14,194 nucleotides of DNA from Pseudobutyrivibrio sp. UBA3626. Its GTDB lineage: Bacteria; Bacillota; Clostridia; Lachnospirales; Lachnospiraceae. The DNA is taken from NCBI GenBank assembly GCA_002373675.1, contig DFLF01000007.1, forward strand, positions 1 through 14,194, written 5' to 3'. The position numbers and the translations under genes are program-made. The notes under the pieces were generated by a model that ran no database searches, was not told where the DNA came from, and worked only from the letters and a program-made list of their open reading frames with translations. Shown piece after piece: positions 8,327-14,194 of the stretch. Each line of letters starts with the position of its first letter. Within the stretch, counting starts at the first letter, position 1.

Positions 8327-9667
8327 ATGAAGAAAGTTATAACATATGGTACATACGATTTATTTCATAATGGACACTACAATCTATTGAAGCGTGCAAA
8401 GGAGCTTGGTGATTATCTGATTGTGGGAGTCACAACCGAACATTACGACGAGGCAAGAGGCAAGGTCAACGTAGTAGACTCTCTTATGACTCGAATTGAG
8501 AATGTTCGTTCAACCGGATTCGCAGATGAGATTATTGTAGAAGATCACGTGGGCCAGAAAATTGAAGATATTCAGAAGTATGACGTGGATATATTTACAC
8601 TTGGGTCTGACTGGGTAGGTACATTTGACTATCTTAAGCAATTCTGTGAAGTGGTATATCTTGAAAGGACTCCCGATGTATCATCGACGCAGATAAGAAA
8701 TAATAGTTTCAAGATTATCAATCTTGGAATTGTGGGTACAGGTAGAATTGTTCCCAGATTCTTATCCGAGGTTAAGTATGTATCCGGTGTAAATGTAATA
8801 TGCACATTTAACCCTGAAGTAAAGGAAGATAAGTTCCTAAAGAAGAGATATGTGCTTGATAATTATTATGAGTCCTATGATGAATTCGTAGATAAGGTTG
8901 ATGCTATATATATCGCATCGCCTAATGAGACTCATTATGAATATGCTAAGAAGGCGCTAGATGCAGGTAAGCACGTCTTATGCGAGAAGCCACTTTGCTT
9001 TAAGAGGGATGAGGCAGAAGAATTATATGTTTATGCCAAGGAGAATGACCTTGTATTAATGGAGGCTATTAAGACGGCTTACTGTCCAGGATTTCAACAG
9101 TTAATGAATGTTGCAAGTTCTGGTGTAATAGGGGATGTTCGTGATGTGGAGGCGGCATATACCAGATTGGCAGAGCCTAATTCAAGAGAAAGAACTTCTA
9201 ACATATATGAAGGAAGCTTCTTGGAATTCGGAAGCTATACTTTGCTTCCAGCCATAAAGCTACTTGGCAAAGAATATAAGGATATTAGATTCAAGACATT
9301 ATATGATGATAACGGAGTAGATATATATACCAAGACGGAACTTGAATACGATAATGGTATGGCTACATCCAAGAATGGTTTGGCTGTTAAGTCGGAAGGT
9401 AATCTTGTAATATCTGGTACAAAGGGGTATATTCTTGCACCATCGCCTTGGTGGTTGACAAAACATTTTGAGGTACATTTTGAAGACCCATCTAAAGTGG
9501 ATGTATATGAGCCAAGCTTCCAGGGTGATGGTTTCAGATACGAGATAAGCGAATTCGTCTTGAAGATTAATGGAGCTGGAAGAAACAGCTATAAATACAC
9601 AGCTGGCGAGGCTGTAGGTATGGCTGAGATTATTGAGAAGTATATGAAGCATAGGAAAGGGGACTAG
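8327..9667 (+). CDS. Bifunctional cytidylyltransferase / Gfo-Idh-MocA oxidoreductase
   Basis: This is a 446-residue fusion of two full enzymes. Residues 1 to about 126 closely follow glycerol-3-phosphate cytidylyltransferase (TagD): YGTYDLFHNGH with the HxGH motif at 14-17, GSDWVGTFDYLKQFCEVVYL, and the C-terminal RTPDVSSTQIR at 114-124 (RTxGISTTxI in TagD). Residues about 129-446 are a Gfo/Idh/MocA dehydrogenase: NAD(P)-binding LGIVGTGRI at 133-141, catalytic-lysine motif CEKP at 219-222, and EFGSY at 300-304, where the usual aspartate and histidine are Glu and Tyr, recalling the Tyr seen in glucose-fructose oxidoreductase-like members. It probably reduces or oxidises a sugar or polyol phosphate and couples it to CMP, giving a CDP-activated donor for the adjacent LicD enzymes. 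The exact substrate is unknown. The start has AGGAG at six bases. Confidence 0.88.
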   Translation: MKKVITYGTYDLFHNGHYNLLKRAKELGDYLIVGVTTEHYDEARGKVNVVDSLMTRIENVRSTGFADEIIVEDHVGQKIEDIQKYDVDIFTLGSDWVGTFDYLKQFCEVVYLERTPDVSSTQIRNNSFKIINLGIVGTGRIVPRFLSEVKYVSGVNVICTFNPEVKEDKFLKKRYVLDNYYESYDEFVDKVDAIYIASPNETHYEYAKKALDAGKHVLCEKPLCFKRDEAEELYVYAKENDLVLMEAIKTAYCPGFQQLMNVASSGVIGDVRDVEAAYTRLAEPNSRERTSNIYEGSFLEFGSYTLLPAIKLLGKEYKDIRFKTLYDDNGVDIYTKTELEYDNGMATSKNGLAVKSEGNLVISGTKGYILAPSPWWLTKHFEVHFEDPSKVDVYEPSFQGDGFRYEISEFVLKINGAGRNSYKYTAGEAVGMAEIIEKYMKHRKGD

Positions 9668-9673
9668 GATTAT

Positions 9674-10603
9674 ATGTTACGAATCGGAGTTCAGTCAAGT
9701 ATAGCGGTTAATCATGAAGAGCCATTAGAAGACTTGAAGAGACTTAAGGAGATTGGTTTTTCAAGTATTGATTTCAGTCTGCACTCATATTTTACCAACA
9801 AGGATTTATACAAGACTAAGAAGAATCCCTTTTTTGATAAAACTGAAGAAGAGCTCTGTGACTATTTTTCTGCTTTAAAGAATGGTTGTGAAGAGACAGG
9901 AATTGAAATCTTTCAGATGCATATGCCTTATCCTAACTATGTGCCCACTGCGCCCGGGGAATTCAATGACTATCTTCGGGAAGTAATGGCAGTTAAGAGT
10001 ATGAAGATATGCAGTTATCTTGGATGTAGATATATTGTTATTCATGGTTTCAAACTGTCAAGGTTCCTAGGCTCGGAGGAATTAGAGTGGCAGGAGACAC
10101 AGAAGTTCATAGAGTTTTTGGCGCCTTTCGCAGCAGAACATGGAATAACAATATGTATTGAGAACATATACGAGAGTGCAGGAGCACATATTATAGAAGG
10201 ACCGTGTTGCAATGCAGCCAAGGCTGTTAAGAGAATAGACGAGATTAATGTGAAGTACGGGGCAGAAGTGTTGGGCTTTTGCTTCGATACAGGGCATGCT
10301 AATCTTGTTGGAATTAAATTCCAGGAATTCATAGAAACACTTGGGCCTCGCCTCAAGGTACTCCATGTTCATGATAATGATGGAATGGCTGATCTTCATC
10401 AGGTTCCATTTACATTTACCAGATCGAGAGAGAACAATCCTAGTACTGATTGGGATGGCTTTCTTAAGGGGTTATCTGCAATAGGTTATGATGGCGTAAT
10501 AAGCTTCGAGACATCACCTGTCCTTAAGTCCTTTCCACCAGAACTAAGAGAGGACGCACTTAGGATGATATACAAGATAGGATGTTATCTAGGTAATTGG
10601 TAA
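9674..10603 (+). CDS. Sugar (phosphate) isomerase/epimerase, xylose-isomerase-like TIM barrel
   Basis: This is a 309-residue protein of the AP-endonuclease-2/xylose-isomerase-like TIM-barrel superfamily, which includes IolE, IolI and sugar epimerases. Likely metal ligands are E163 (ICIENIY), D205 (CFDTGHAN), H231 (LHVHDN) and E279 (SFETSP); the spacing of the last three closely matches the metal site of IolI. Residues 208 (His) and 233 (His) lie nearby. It lies six bases after the cytidylyltransferase-oxidoreductase gene and probably acts in the same short pathway, isomerising or epimerising a keto-sugar or keto-polyol that the oxidoreductase handles. The pairing of a Gfo/Idh/MocA enzyme with an IolE/IolI-like barrel also recalls inositol or inosose chemistry, but that is only suggestive. 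It is the last gene of the operon; no hairpin terminator is visible after it. Confidence 0.85.
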   Translation: MLRIGVQSSIAVNHEEPLEDLKRLKEIGFSSIDFSLHSYFTNKDLYKTKKNPFFDKTEEELCDYFSALKNGCEETGIEIFQMHMPYPNYVPTAPGEFNDYLREVMAVKSMKICSYLGCRYIVIHGFKLSRFLGSEELEWQETQKFIEFLAPFAAEHGITICIENIYESAGAHIIEGPCCNAAKAVKRIDEINVKYGAEVLGFCFDTGHANLVGIKFQEFIETLGPRLKVLHVHDNDGMADLHQVPFTFTRSRENNPSTDWDGFLKGLSAIGYDGVISFETSPVLKSFPPELREDALRMIYKIGCYLGNW

Positions 10604-10626
10604 ATGGACTTAAAGGGCGTATTGCG

Positions 10627-10655
10627 TTGAAATAATTTCAGATTAATAATATAAT
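10627..10655 (+). promoter_or_regulatory. Sigma-A-type promoter of the ATP-grasp gene
   Basis: TTGAAA at 10627-10632 and TATAAT at 10650-10655 are separated by 17 bases, a near-consensus vegetative promoter. Transcription would begin near 10662, so the 25-base repeat at 10677-10701 falls in the 5' leader of the mRNA. The promoter therefore lies outside the segment bounded by the inverted repeats. Confidence 0.75.
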
Positions 10656-10676
10656 TAATTTGTATTAGTAAAAAGT

Positions 10677-10701
10677 GAAGGATAATTGTAGATTATCGGT
10701 T
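10677..10701 (+). repeat. Left arm of 25-base inverted repeat
   Basis: This 25-base sequence (begins GAAGGATAAT, ends ATTATCGGTT) is identical to the reverse complement of 14170-14194. It sits 23 bases before the ATP-grasp start codon and downstream of the promoter at 10627-10655. It contains the internal dyad GATAAT-TGTAG-ATTATC at 10681-10697. Confidence 0.95.
10681..10697. promoter_or_regulatory. Dyad GATAAT-N5-ATTATC inside the repeat (operator or recombination core)
   Basis: Two perfect 6-base half-sites are separated by five bases. The same dyad is present in the right arm (14174-14190). Such symmetry is typical of a site bound by a dimeric repressor, or of a tyrosine-recombinase-type crossover site. 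As RNA it would form only a weak A/U hairpin. Which of these applies cannot be told from sequence. Confidence 0.5.
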
Positions 10702-10724
10702 GTTATTGTGGGAGGAGTTAATTT

Positions 10725-11738
10725 ATGTTGTATTATGTTATATGTGATTTCAGAGAAAGTTTTTTATCATCTATTGATTCAAGTAAAACGTCTTATAATG
10801 ACCACCCTGAACGCAAAAACATAGAAGAGTTGTTACAAGCAATGCAAATACTAGGGTTAGACTGTGAATATTTTGGCGGAATCCCCGAATTGATTCACGC
10901 CGTTGACAATAAAACTGAACTAAAAAACTGTTGTTTTATCAATTTTACAGACGGGATGATTCAACCATACAGTCGAACTCAAGCCCCTTTACTTCTCGAC
11001 ATCTTAGATGTTCCATATACCGGTTCAGATGTTTTTGTGGTTTCACTAGCAAGTAATAAACATTATTGTAAATTAGCTTTGTCCGATTGTGATTATATTA
11101 ATATTCCCAAATCTATTCTTGTTAGTGACAATTCTCCATTTTCTGAAGAAGAAATAAGCAAGATAGGGTACCCCATAATAATAAAACCTAATACGGAAGG
11201 TTCATCATTAGGGATATCTCAAAAGAACATATGTCATTCATTTGATGACGCAATTAATATTATTCATAGTCTAAAAAACAATTATCACGAACTGATAGCC
11301 GAGGAATACTTACATGGTATAGATGTTACTAATTACATGATTGGCAATTTCCCGAATTATAAAATAAATGATGTAATTGTGTCAAAATTGCAAAACACCT
11401 CTAAATACGCTGTGTATGGAGCAAATGAAAAAAGAAACAGACTACGCACGTTATATTTTAACACGGAGTATCTTAGTGATGAAATTGTAGAAAGGATACG
11501 TGAATCGTCAATAATCATAGCAAAAAAGCTCGGTCTAAAAGACATATGCCGTATTGATTACAGGTATAATGCGGACACAAACAAGCTATATTTTATAGAA
11601 GTTAACACTTCGCCTCGTTTTAGTACAGAAACGGAAATTGGCTTTATTGCACAAAAAAGAAATCTGTATTTTCATGATATGGTAAAACTATACTTAGATT
11701 CTTTTTGCGAACGTTTTAATCGTGAGCATGTACGATAA
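10725..11738 (+). CDS. D-Ala-D-Ala-ligase-like ATP-grasp enzyme
   Basis: This is a 337-residue protein with the three-part layout of D-alanine-D-alanine ligases. The middle shows VPYTGSD and a lysine in SNKHYCKLAL, the ATP-binding loop IIIKPNTEGSSLG (151-163), EEYLHG at 193-198, and the Mg-binding set D278 (RIDY), E292 and N294 (FIEVNTSPRFS), whose spacing fits Ddl. The N-terminal GGxSxEHEVS serine motif of true Ddl enzymes is absent, so it is unlikely to be the housekeeping ligase. ATP-grasp relatives of this type join a carboxylate to an amine or other nucleophile through an acyl phosphate, often in peptide or small-molecule synthesis. GGGAGGAG (10710-10717) precedes the ATG by seven bases. 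The gene has its own promoter and its 3' end overlaps that of the convergent NTPase gene by 23 bases. The substrate is unknown. Confidence 0.85.
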   Translation: MLYYVICDFRESFLSSIDSSKTSYNDHPERKNIEELLQAMQILGLDCEYFGGIPELIHAVDNKTELKNCCFINFTDGMIQPYSRTQAPLLLDILDVPYTGSDVFVVSLASNKHYCKLALSDCDYINIPKSILVSDNSPFSEEEISKIGYPIIIKPNTEGSSLGISQKNICHSFDDAINIIHSLKNNYHELIAEEYLHGIDVTNYMIGNFPNYKINDVIVSKLQNTSKYAVYGANEKRNRLRTLYFNTEYLSDEIVERIRESSIIIAKKLGLKDICRIDYRYNADTNKLYFIEVNTSPRFSTETEIGFIAQKRNLYFHDMVKLYLDSFCERFNREHVR

Positions 11739-14136
11739 GCCAAGGGTCAAATATGCAACAGCCAATATACGGATTTATCGGGCTTGATGAGACGGAATCT
11801 TCAAATATATATTTGTATCTATGTTCGCTGGATGTATTAAAAACATATCCTTGAAGAGCATTTTTGCATCTTTCATATGCTTCGCTTTTATTTAATGATT
11901 TGTATACTATAGATAGATTGACGCATATTTTCCTAATTATTACCGGATCCGAGGGATTTTCTTCGTCCAGATATCTCTGAAGCTCTTTTGCAAAATATAA
12001 ACACTCTGTATGGTGATTCAGATATAAATGACATATCATCATATGTGTCTGTAAAACTAACCTGCCATAGTTAGTCCTATTCCAATACAAAGATTTCTCC
12101 AATATATCGAGCGCGTATTTAAATGCCTCTTGCGTGTTTTTTAACATATAACAAACTGCCATATCATTTGCCGGATAAATGCTCTCATGTTTTTTGATTG
12201 GGAAAATACTATCATATGATTCTTCAAAGTATTGTAACGCATTATTTTTCTCGCCCGCCCTAAAACAAACATACCCCATAGATGTTTTAATAAACGCCTG
12301 CTCAGTCTCCTCATCTGTTGTTTTTAGTCCTTCTTCGAGCATAAGCATCGCTTCATTTTTCTCAAAAATATAGTTGTGACATCCTCGTATAGTACCTGCC
12401 CATACATCAGGGCATGAATCTTTATAGTTATTTTTTACGTCTTCAAAATAGCTCTTTGCAGTTTCAAAGCCTTGGGGTCTTTCCCACCAATACATTTGTA
12501 ATGTATTTTTTATCTTGGCCTCTGTATGCAAATCTCCGGCTGTATATTCTAACGCTTCAGTTATATATGATATTGCAACATCTATTTTTCCGGAATTATT
12601 ATAGACACTTTTGCCATAATAATATAAATAGTTGCAGAGGGATACTTTTTTTAACCCCAATCTATCTATTTGCGAAAAAAACTCATTTGCTTTTTTAAAA
12701 TTTCCAATCTCATATTCATTTAATGCAAACACTAAAATTTGCTCATCATCAAAGATATCGTCGCACGAGTACAGCTTTTCAAACATTTTTTTTGCAGAAT
12801 AAAAGTCCCGACTCTGATACAGTTTATATCCATAATCAAATACACTTTGCCTCCAACCTGTAACATTACCGTTAGACATATTGGATAGCAATATTATATT
12901 ATAGTTATAATTGAGATGGTTCATAAGCAAAAACTCATATACATTTTTAGAGAATAAAGAAAAAATGGTTGATTGATGAAACATATCAACATATTCTATG
13001 TAATCCGAATCATCTATATAATATATATATACCCCATCACTTTTTAGGAATCTTTTGTCGACCAATTCCTGTAAGTTGCTATAGAATATATCCTCTACAA
13101 TAGTAGAAAACAACTGAATGTGTGCGGCCAAATAAATTACAAGGTTCTTAATTATTTCTATTGAAACACCATTATAAAGAGAAACAATAGAGTATATAAT
13201 GATTTTCTGTGGTGTAGAAAACTCATCGGATGAGAACCGAATATGCTCACGTTTTAGGATTTTTCGTAGAATATCCTTATCAATTACAGCTTTTGAATAA
13301 CTATCATAATCGATAGCATCCTTTTCTAGCAAGATGCTAATGAGCATGGACAAACGTTTGGGCTCACCTTTACATTTTGTGTAGATATACTTTATATCAT
13401 CATCCGAAATTCCTTCGAGATCAAAAATCGGATACAAAATCTCAAAAAAGTAACGATGTTCATCAAATTTACCAATAGGTAAATATGTCAAAGGGATTGA
13501 ACGATGTATAAATTCTCTTGTTTCATCATCAACATATTCTTTGTCGGTAATGATTATAATATAACAAAGAGAGTTCTCTCTTAGATAATTAAATACTTGT
13601 ATCATAAAGTCAACAAGTTCATTGTCGCAATTAGAAAATCCTTCGACACAAAATACTATATTTTTTTCTGCAAAGGCATCTAATAAATATTCGCTCACAA
13701 CCGTACTTGGCTCGATTTTTTTCTTACGGTTATTTATAAAAAAATTAGTTGTATCTAATAATAGTGCAGCAATAATTCTAAGTGGTGCCGGCAATAATGA
13801 AGTGATTGCCGTGGCTGTTTTATCATATGTGTTTATTATCTCAAGGTAGTTGTTTTTTAATTCGTTGGGAAAGGTTTTTTCGGTTTCCTTTTGAACAACA
13901 TCTAATATTCCTGATAGATTTTCATCCTGTGGGCAATCTTTATGAATGACACAGTTAATAAATTGGTATTGGGGATATCGTTGTAGAGATTTTTTTAGAA
14001 AAAACTTTTTCCCAAAACCACTATATCCGTCTAACCACAATACAGAATCAGGCTCGCTCGCCATATATTTATCAAACTTAATCGTCTCATTAGCTCTATC
14101 AGCAAATGGAAAATCAAATAAATCCGTTGTTTTCAT
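11716..14136 (-). CDS. STAND/AAA-like NTPase with C-terminal TPR-type repeats
   Basis: This is an 806-residue protein. The N-terminus has a conserved-looking FADRANETIKF box and a P-loop DGYSGFGKKF (36-45) in which Lys replaces the usual Ser/Thr after GK. A beta strand NIVFCVEGFSNCD (159-171) stands where Walker B is expected but lacks the usual Asp pair; E165 may serve. YIIIITDKE (192-200) looks like a sensor strand, and CKGEPKRLSMLISILLEK (255-272) like the helical lid, followed by probable winged-helix sequence to about 420. From about 440 onward helix pairs such as YQSRDFYSAKKMFEKLYS, YEIGNFKKANEFFSQI and FRAGEKNNALQYFEESY are TPR-like. No DNA-binding HTH, nuclease or membrane effector is recognised. 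Such proteins act as nucleotide-driven sensors or switches in regulation or phage defence; the role here is unknown. The start follows GGAG by 11 bases. Confidence 0.72.
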   Translation of the reverse strand: MKTTDLFDFPFADRANETIKFDKYMASEPDSVLWLDGYSGFGKKFFLKKSLQRYPQYQFINCVIHKDCPQDENLSGILDVVQKETEKTFPNELKNNYLEIINTYDKTATAITSLLPAPLRIIAALLLDTTNFFINNRKKKIEPSTVVSEYLLDAFAEKNIVFCVEGFSNCDNELVDFMIQVFNYLRENSLCYIIIITDKEYVDDETREFIHRSIPLTYLPIGKFDEHRYFFEILYPIFDLEGISDDDIKYIYTKCKGEPKRLSMLISILLEKDAIDYDSYSKAVIDKDILRKILKREHIRFSSDEFSTPQKIIIYSIVSLYNGVSIEIIKNLVIYLAAHIQLFSTIVEDIFYSNLQELVDKRFLKSDGVYIYYIDDSDYIEYVDMFHQSTIFSLFSKNVYEFLLMNHLNYNYNIILLSNMSNGNVTGWRQSVFDYGYKLYQSRDFYSAKKMFEKLYSCDDIFDDEQILVFALNEYEIGNFKKANEFFSQIDRLGLKKVSLCNYLYYYGKSVYNNSGKIDVAISYITEALEYTAGDLHTEAKIKNTLQMYWWERPQGFETAKSYFEDVKNNYKDSCPDVWAGTIRGCHNYIFEKNEAMLMLEEGLKTTDEETEQAFIKTSMGYVCFRAGEKNNALQYFEESYDSIFPIKKHESIYPANDMAVCYMLKNTQEAFKYALDILEKSLYWNRTNYGRLVLQTHMMICHLYLNHHTECLYFAKELQRYLDEENPSDPVIIRKICVNLSIVYKSLNKSEAYERCKNALQGYVFNTSSEHRYKYIFEDSVSSSPINPYIGCCIFDPWLIVHAHD

Positions 14137-14153
14137 ATTGATACTGTCTCCAA

Positions 14154-14159
14154 ATTATA
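14154..14159 (-). promoter_or_regulatory. Possible -10 element of the NTPase gene
   Basis: On the minus strand TATAAT lies at 14159-14154, inside the repeat-bounded segment. The best -35-like hexamer, TTGTAG at 14185-14180 within the repeat, is 20 bases away, which is too far for a confident sigma-A promoter, and an initiation point would fall very close to the GGAG at 14151-14148. It is a weak candidate only. Confidence 0.25.
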
Positions 14160-14169
14160 TTTAAAATAT

Positions 14170-14194
14170 AACCGATAATCTACAATTATCCTTC
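14170..14194 (-). repeat. Right arm of 25-base inverted repeat (reaches the window edge)
   Basis: The reverse complement is identical to 10677-10701 over all 25 bases. It lies 33 bases upstream of the NTPase start codon. Because the window ends at 14194 the match may continue outward, so 25 bases is a minimum. Inward of the arm the two sides diverge. Confidence 0.95.

Larger units (their letters stand above)
10677..14194. other. Inverted-repeat-bounded cassette with two convergent genes
   Basis: About 3.5 kb is bounded by perfect 25-base inverted repeats and holds an ATP-grasp gene reading right and an NTPase gene reading left, with overlapping 3' ends. Each repeat lies in the upstream region of the gene next to it. 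There is no transposase, integrase or invertase inside. Arginine codon use in the ATP-grasp gene is mostly CGN (9 of 15), unlike the AGA-rich operon to its left, which suggests a separate origin. It could be an invertible switch, an inserted accessory cassette, or two genes sharing a duplicated operator. Confidence 0.55.

Noticed and set aside
8327..10603. myo-Inositol catabolism genes (iolG/iolE/iolI)
   Set aside because: The fold pairing is similar, but the dehydrogenase is fused to a cytidylyltransferase and has an atypical active site, and the neighbours are glycan genes, so a biosynthetic role is more likely.
10604..10630. Eight-codon open frame MDLKGVLR right after the isomerase gene
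   Set aside because: It is too short, overlaps the promoter -35 region and has no ribosome site; it is most likely chance.
12179..12698. Plus-strand open frames opposite the NTPase gene
   Set aside because: They have no ribosome sites and no recognisable motifs, and the opposite strand carries a long TPR-like coding frame.
10677..14194. Transposon or insertion sequence bounded by the inverted repeats
   Set aside because: No transposase or integrase is encoded inside, the repeats lie in gene leaders rather than at clear element ends, and target-site duplication cannot be examined because the window stops at the right arm.

Overview
The window looks like part of a flagellin locus from a motile, AT-rich Clostridia-type Firmicute, most likely a Lachnospiraceae member (the order of Butyrivibrio, Roseburia or Eubacterium). 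This rests on the last codons of a flagellin gene at the left edge, AT-rich coding sequence with mostly AGA arginine codons, strong AGGAG/GGAG ribosome sites, and a dense set of LicD-type transferases of the kind often found beside flagellin genes in that family. The taxon is an inference; no rRNA or housekeeping marker is present.

Region 1 (1-118) holds the C-terminus of flagellin and a clear rho-independent terminator. Region 2 (186-10603) is a run of seven co-directional genes with short gaps (about 6 to 70 bases), probably one operon for a flagellin or cell-surface glycan. In order: a CgeB-like glycosyltransferase; a 989-residue fusion of a family-2 glycosyltransferase, a helical repeat linker, an intact LicD domain and a degenerate LicD domain; a 605-residue protein with an intact plus a degenerate LicD domain; a class I methyltransferase with an extra C-terminal Rossmann-like domain; a stand-alone LicD protein; a fusion of a TagD-like cytidylyltransferase and a Gfo/Idh/MocA oxidoreductase; and a TIM-barrel sugar (phosphate) isomerase/epimerase. 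A plausible reading is that the last two proteins make a CDP-activated, probably polyol-like, donor. The LicD domains would then transfer its phospho-substituent onto a glycan built by the two glycosyltransferases and decorated by the methyltransferase. The donor and acceptor are not known from sequence.

Region 3 (10677-14194) is a separate cassette. It holds two convergent genes whose 3' ends overlap by 23 bases: a D-Ala-D-Ala-ligase-like ATP-grasp enzyme (+) and an 806-residue STAND/AAA-like NTPase with TPR-type repeats (-). The same perfect 25-base sequence lies just upstream of each gene, in inverted orientation, so the pair is bounded by an inverted repeat. Each repeat has its own internal dyad, GATAAT-N5-ATTATC. 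A near-consensus sigma-A promoter lies just outside the left repeat. The arrangement could be an invertible two-gene switch or a duplicated operator. No recombinase is in the window, and the right repeat runs into the window edge, so its full length is unknown.

The features most worth following up are the five LicD-type domains (three intact, two catalytically degenerate in the same way), the cytidylyltransferase-oxidoreductase fusion, and the inverted-repeat-bounded ATP-grasp/NTPase pair. No stretch longer than about 130 bases lacks a gene, and I saw no tRNA, rRNA, CRISPR array or transposase.
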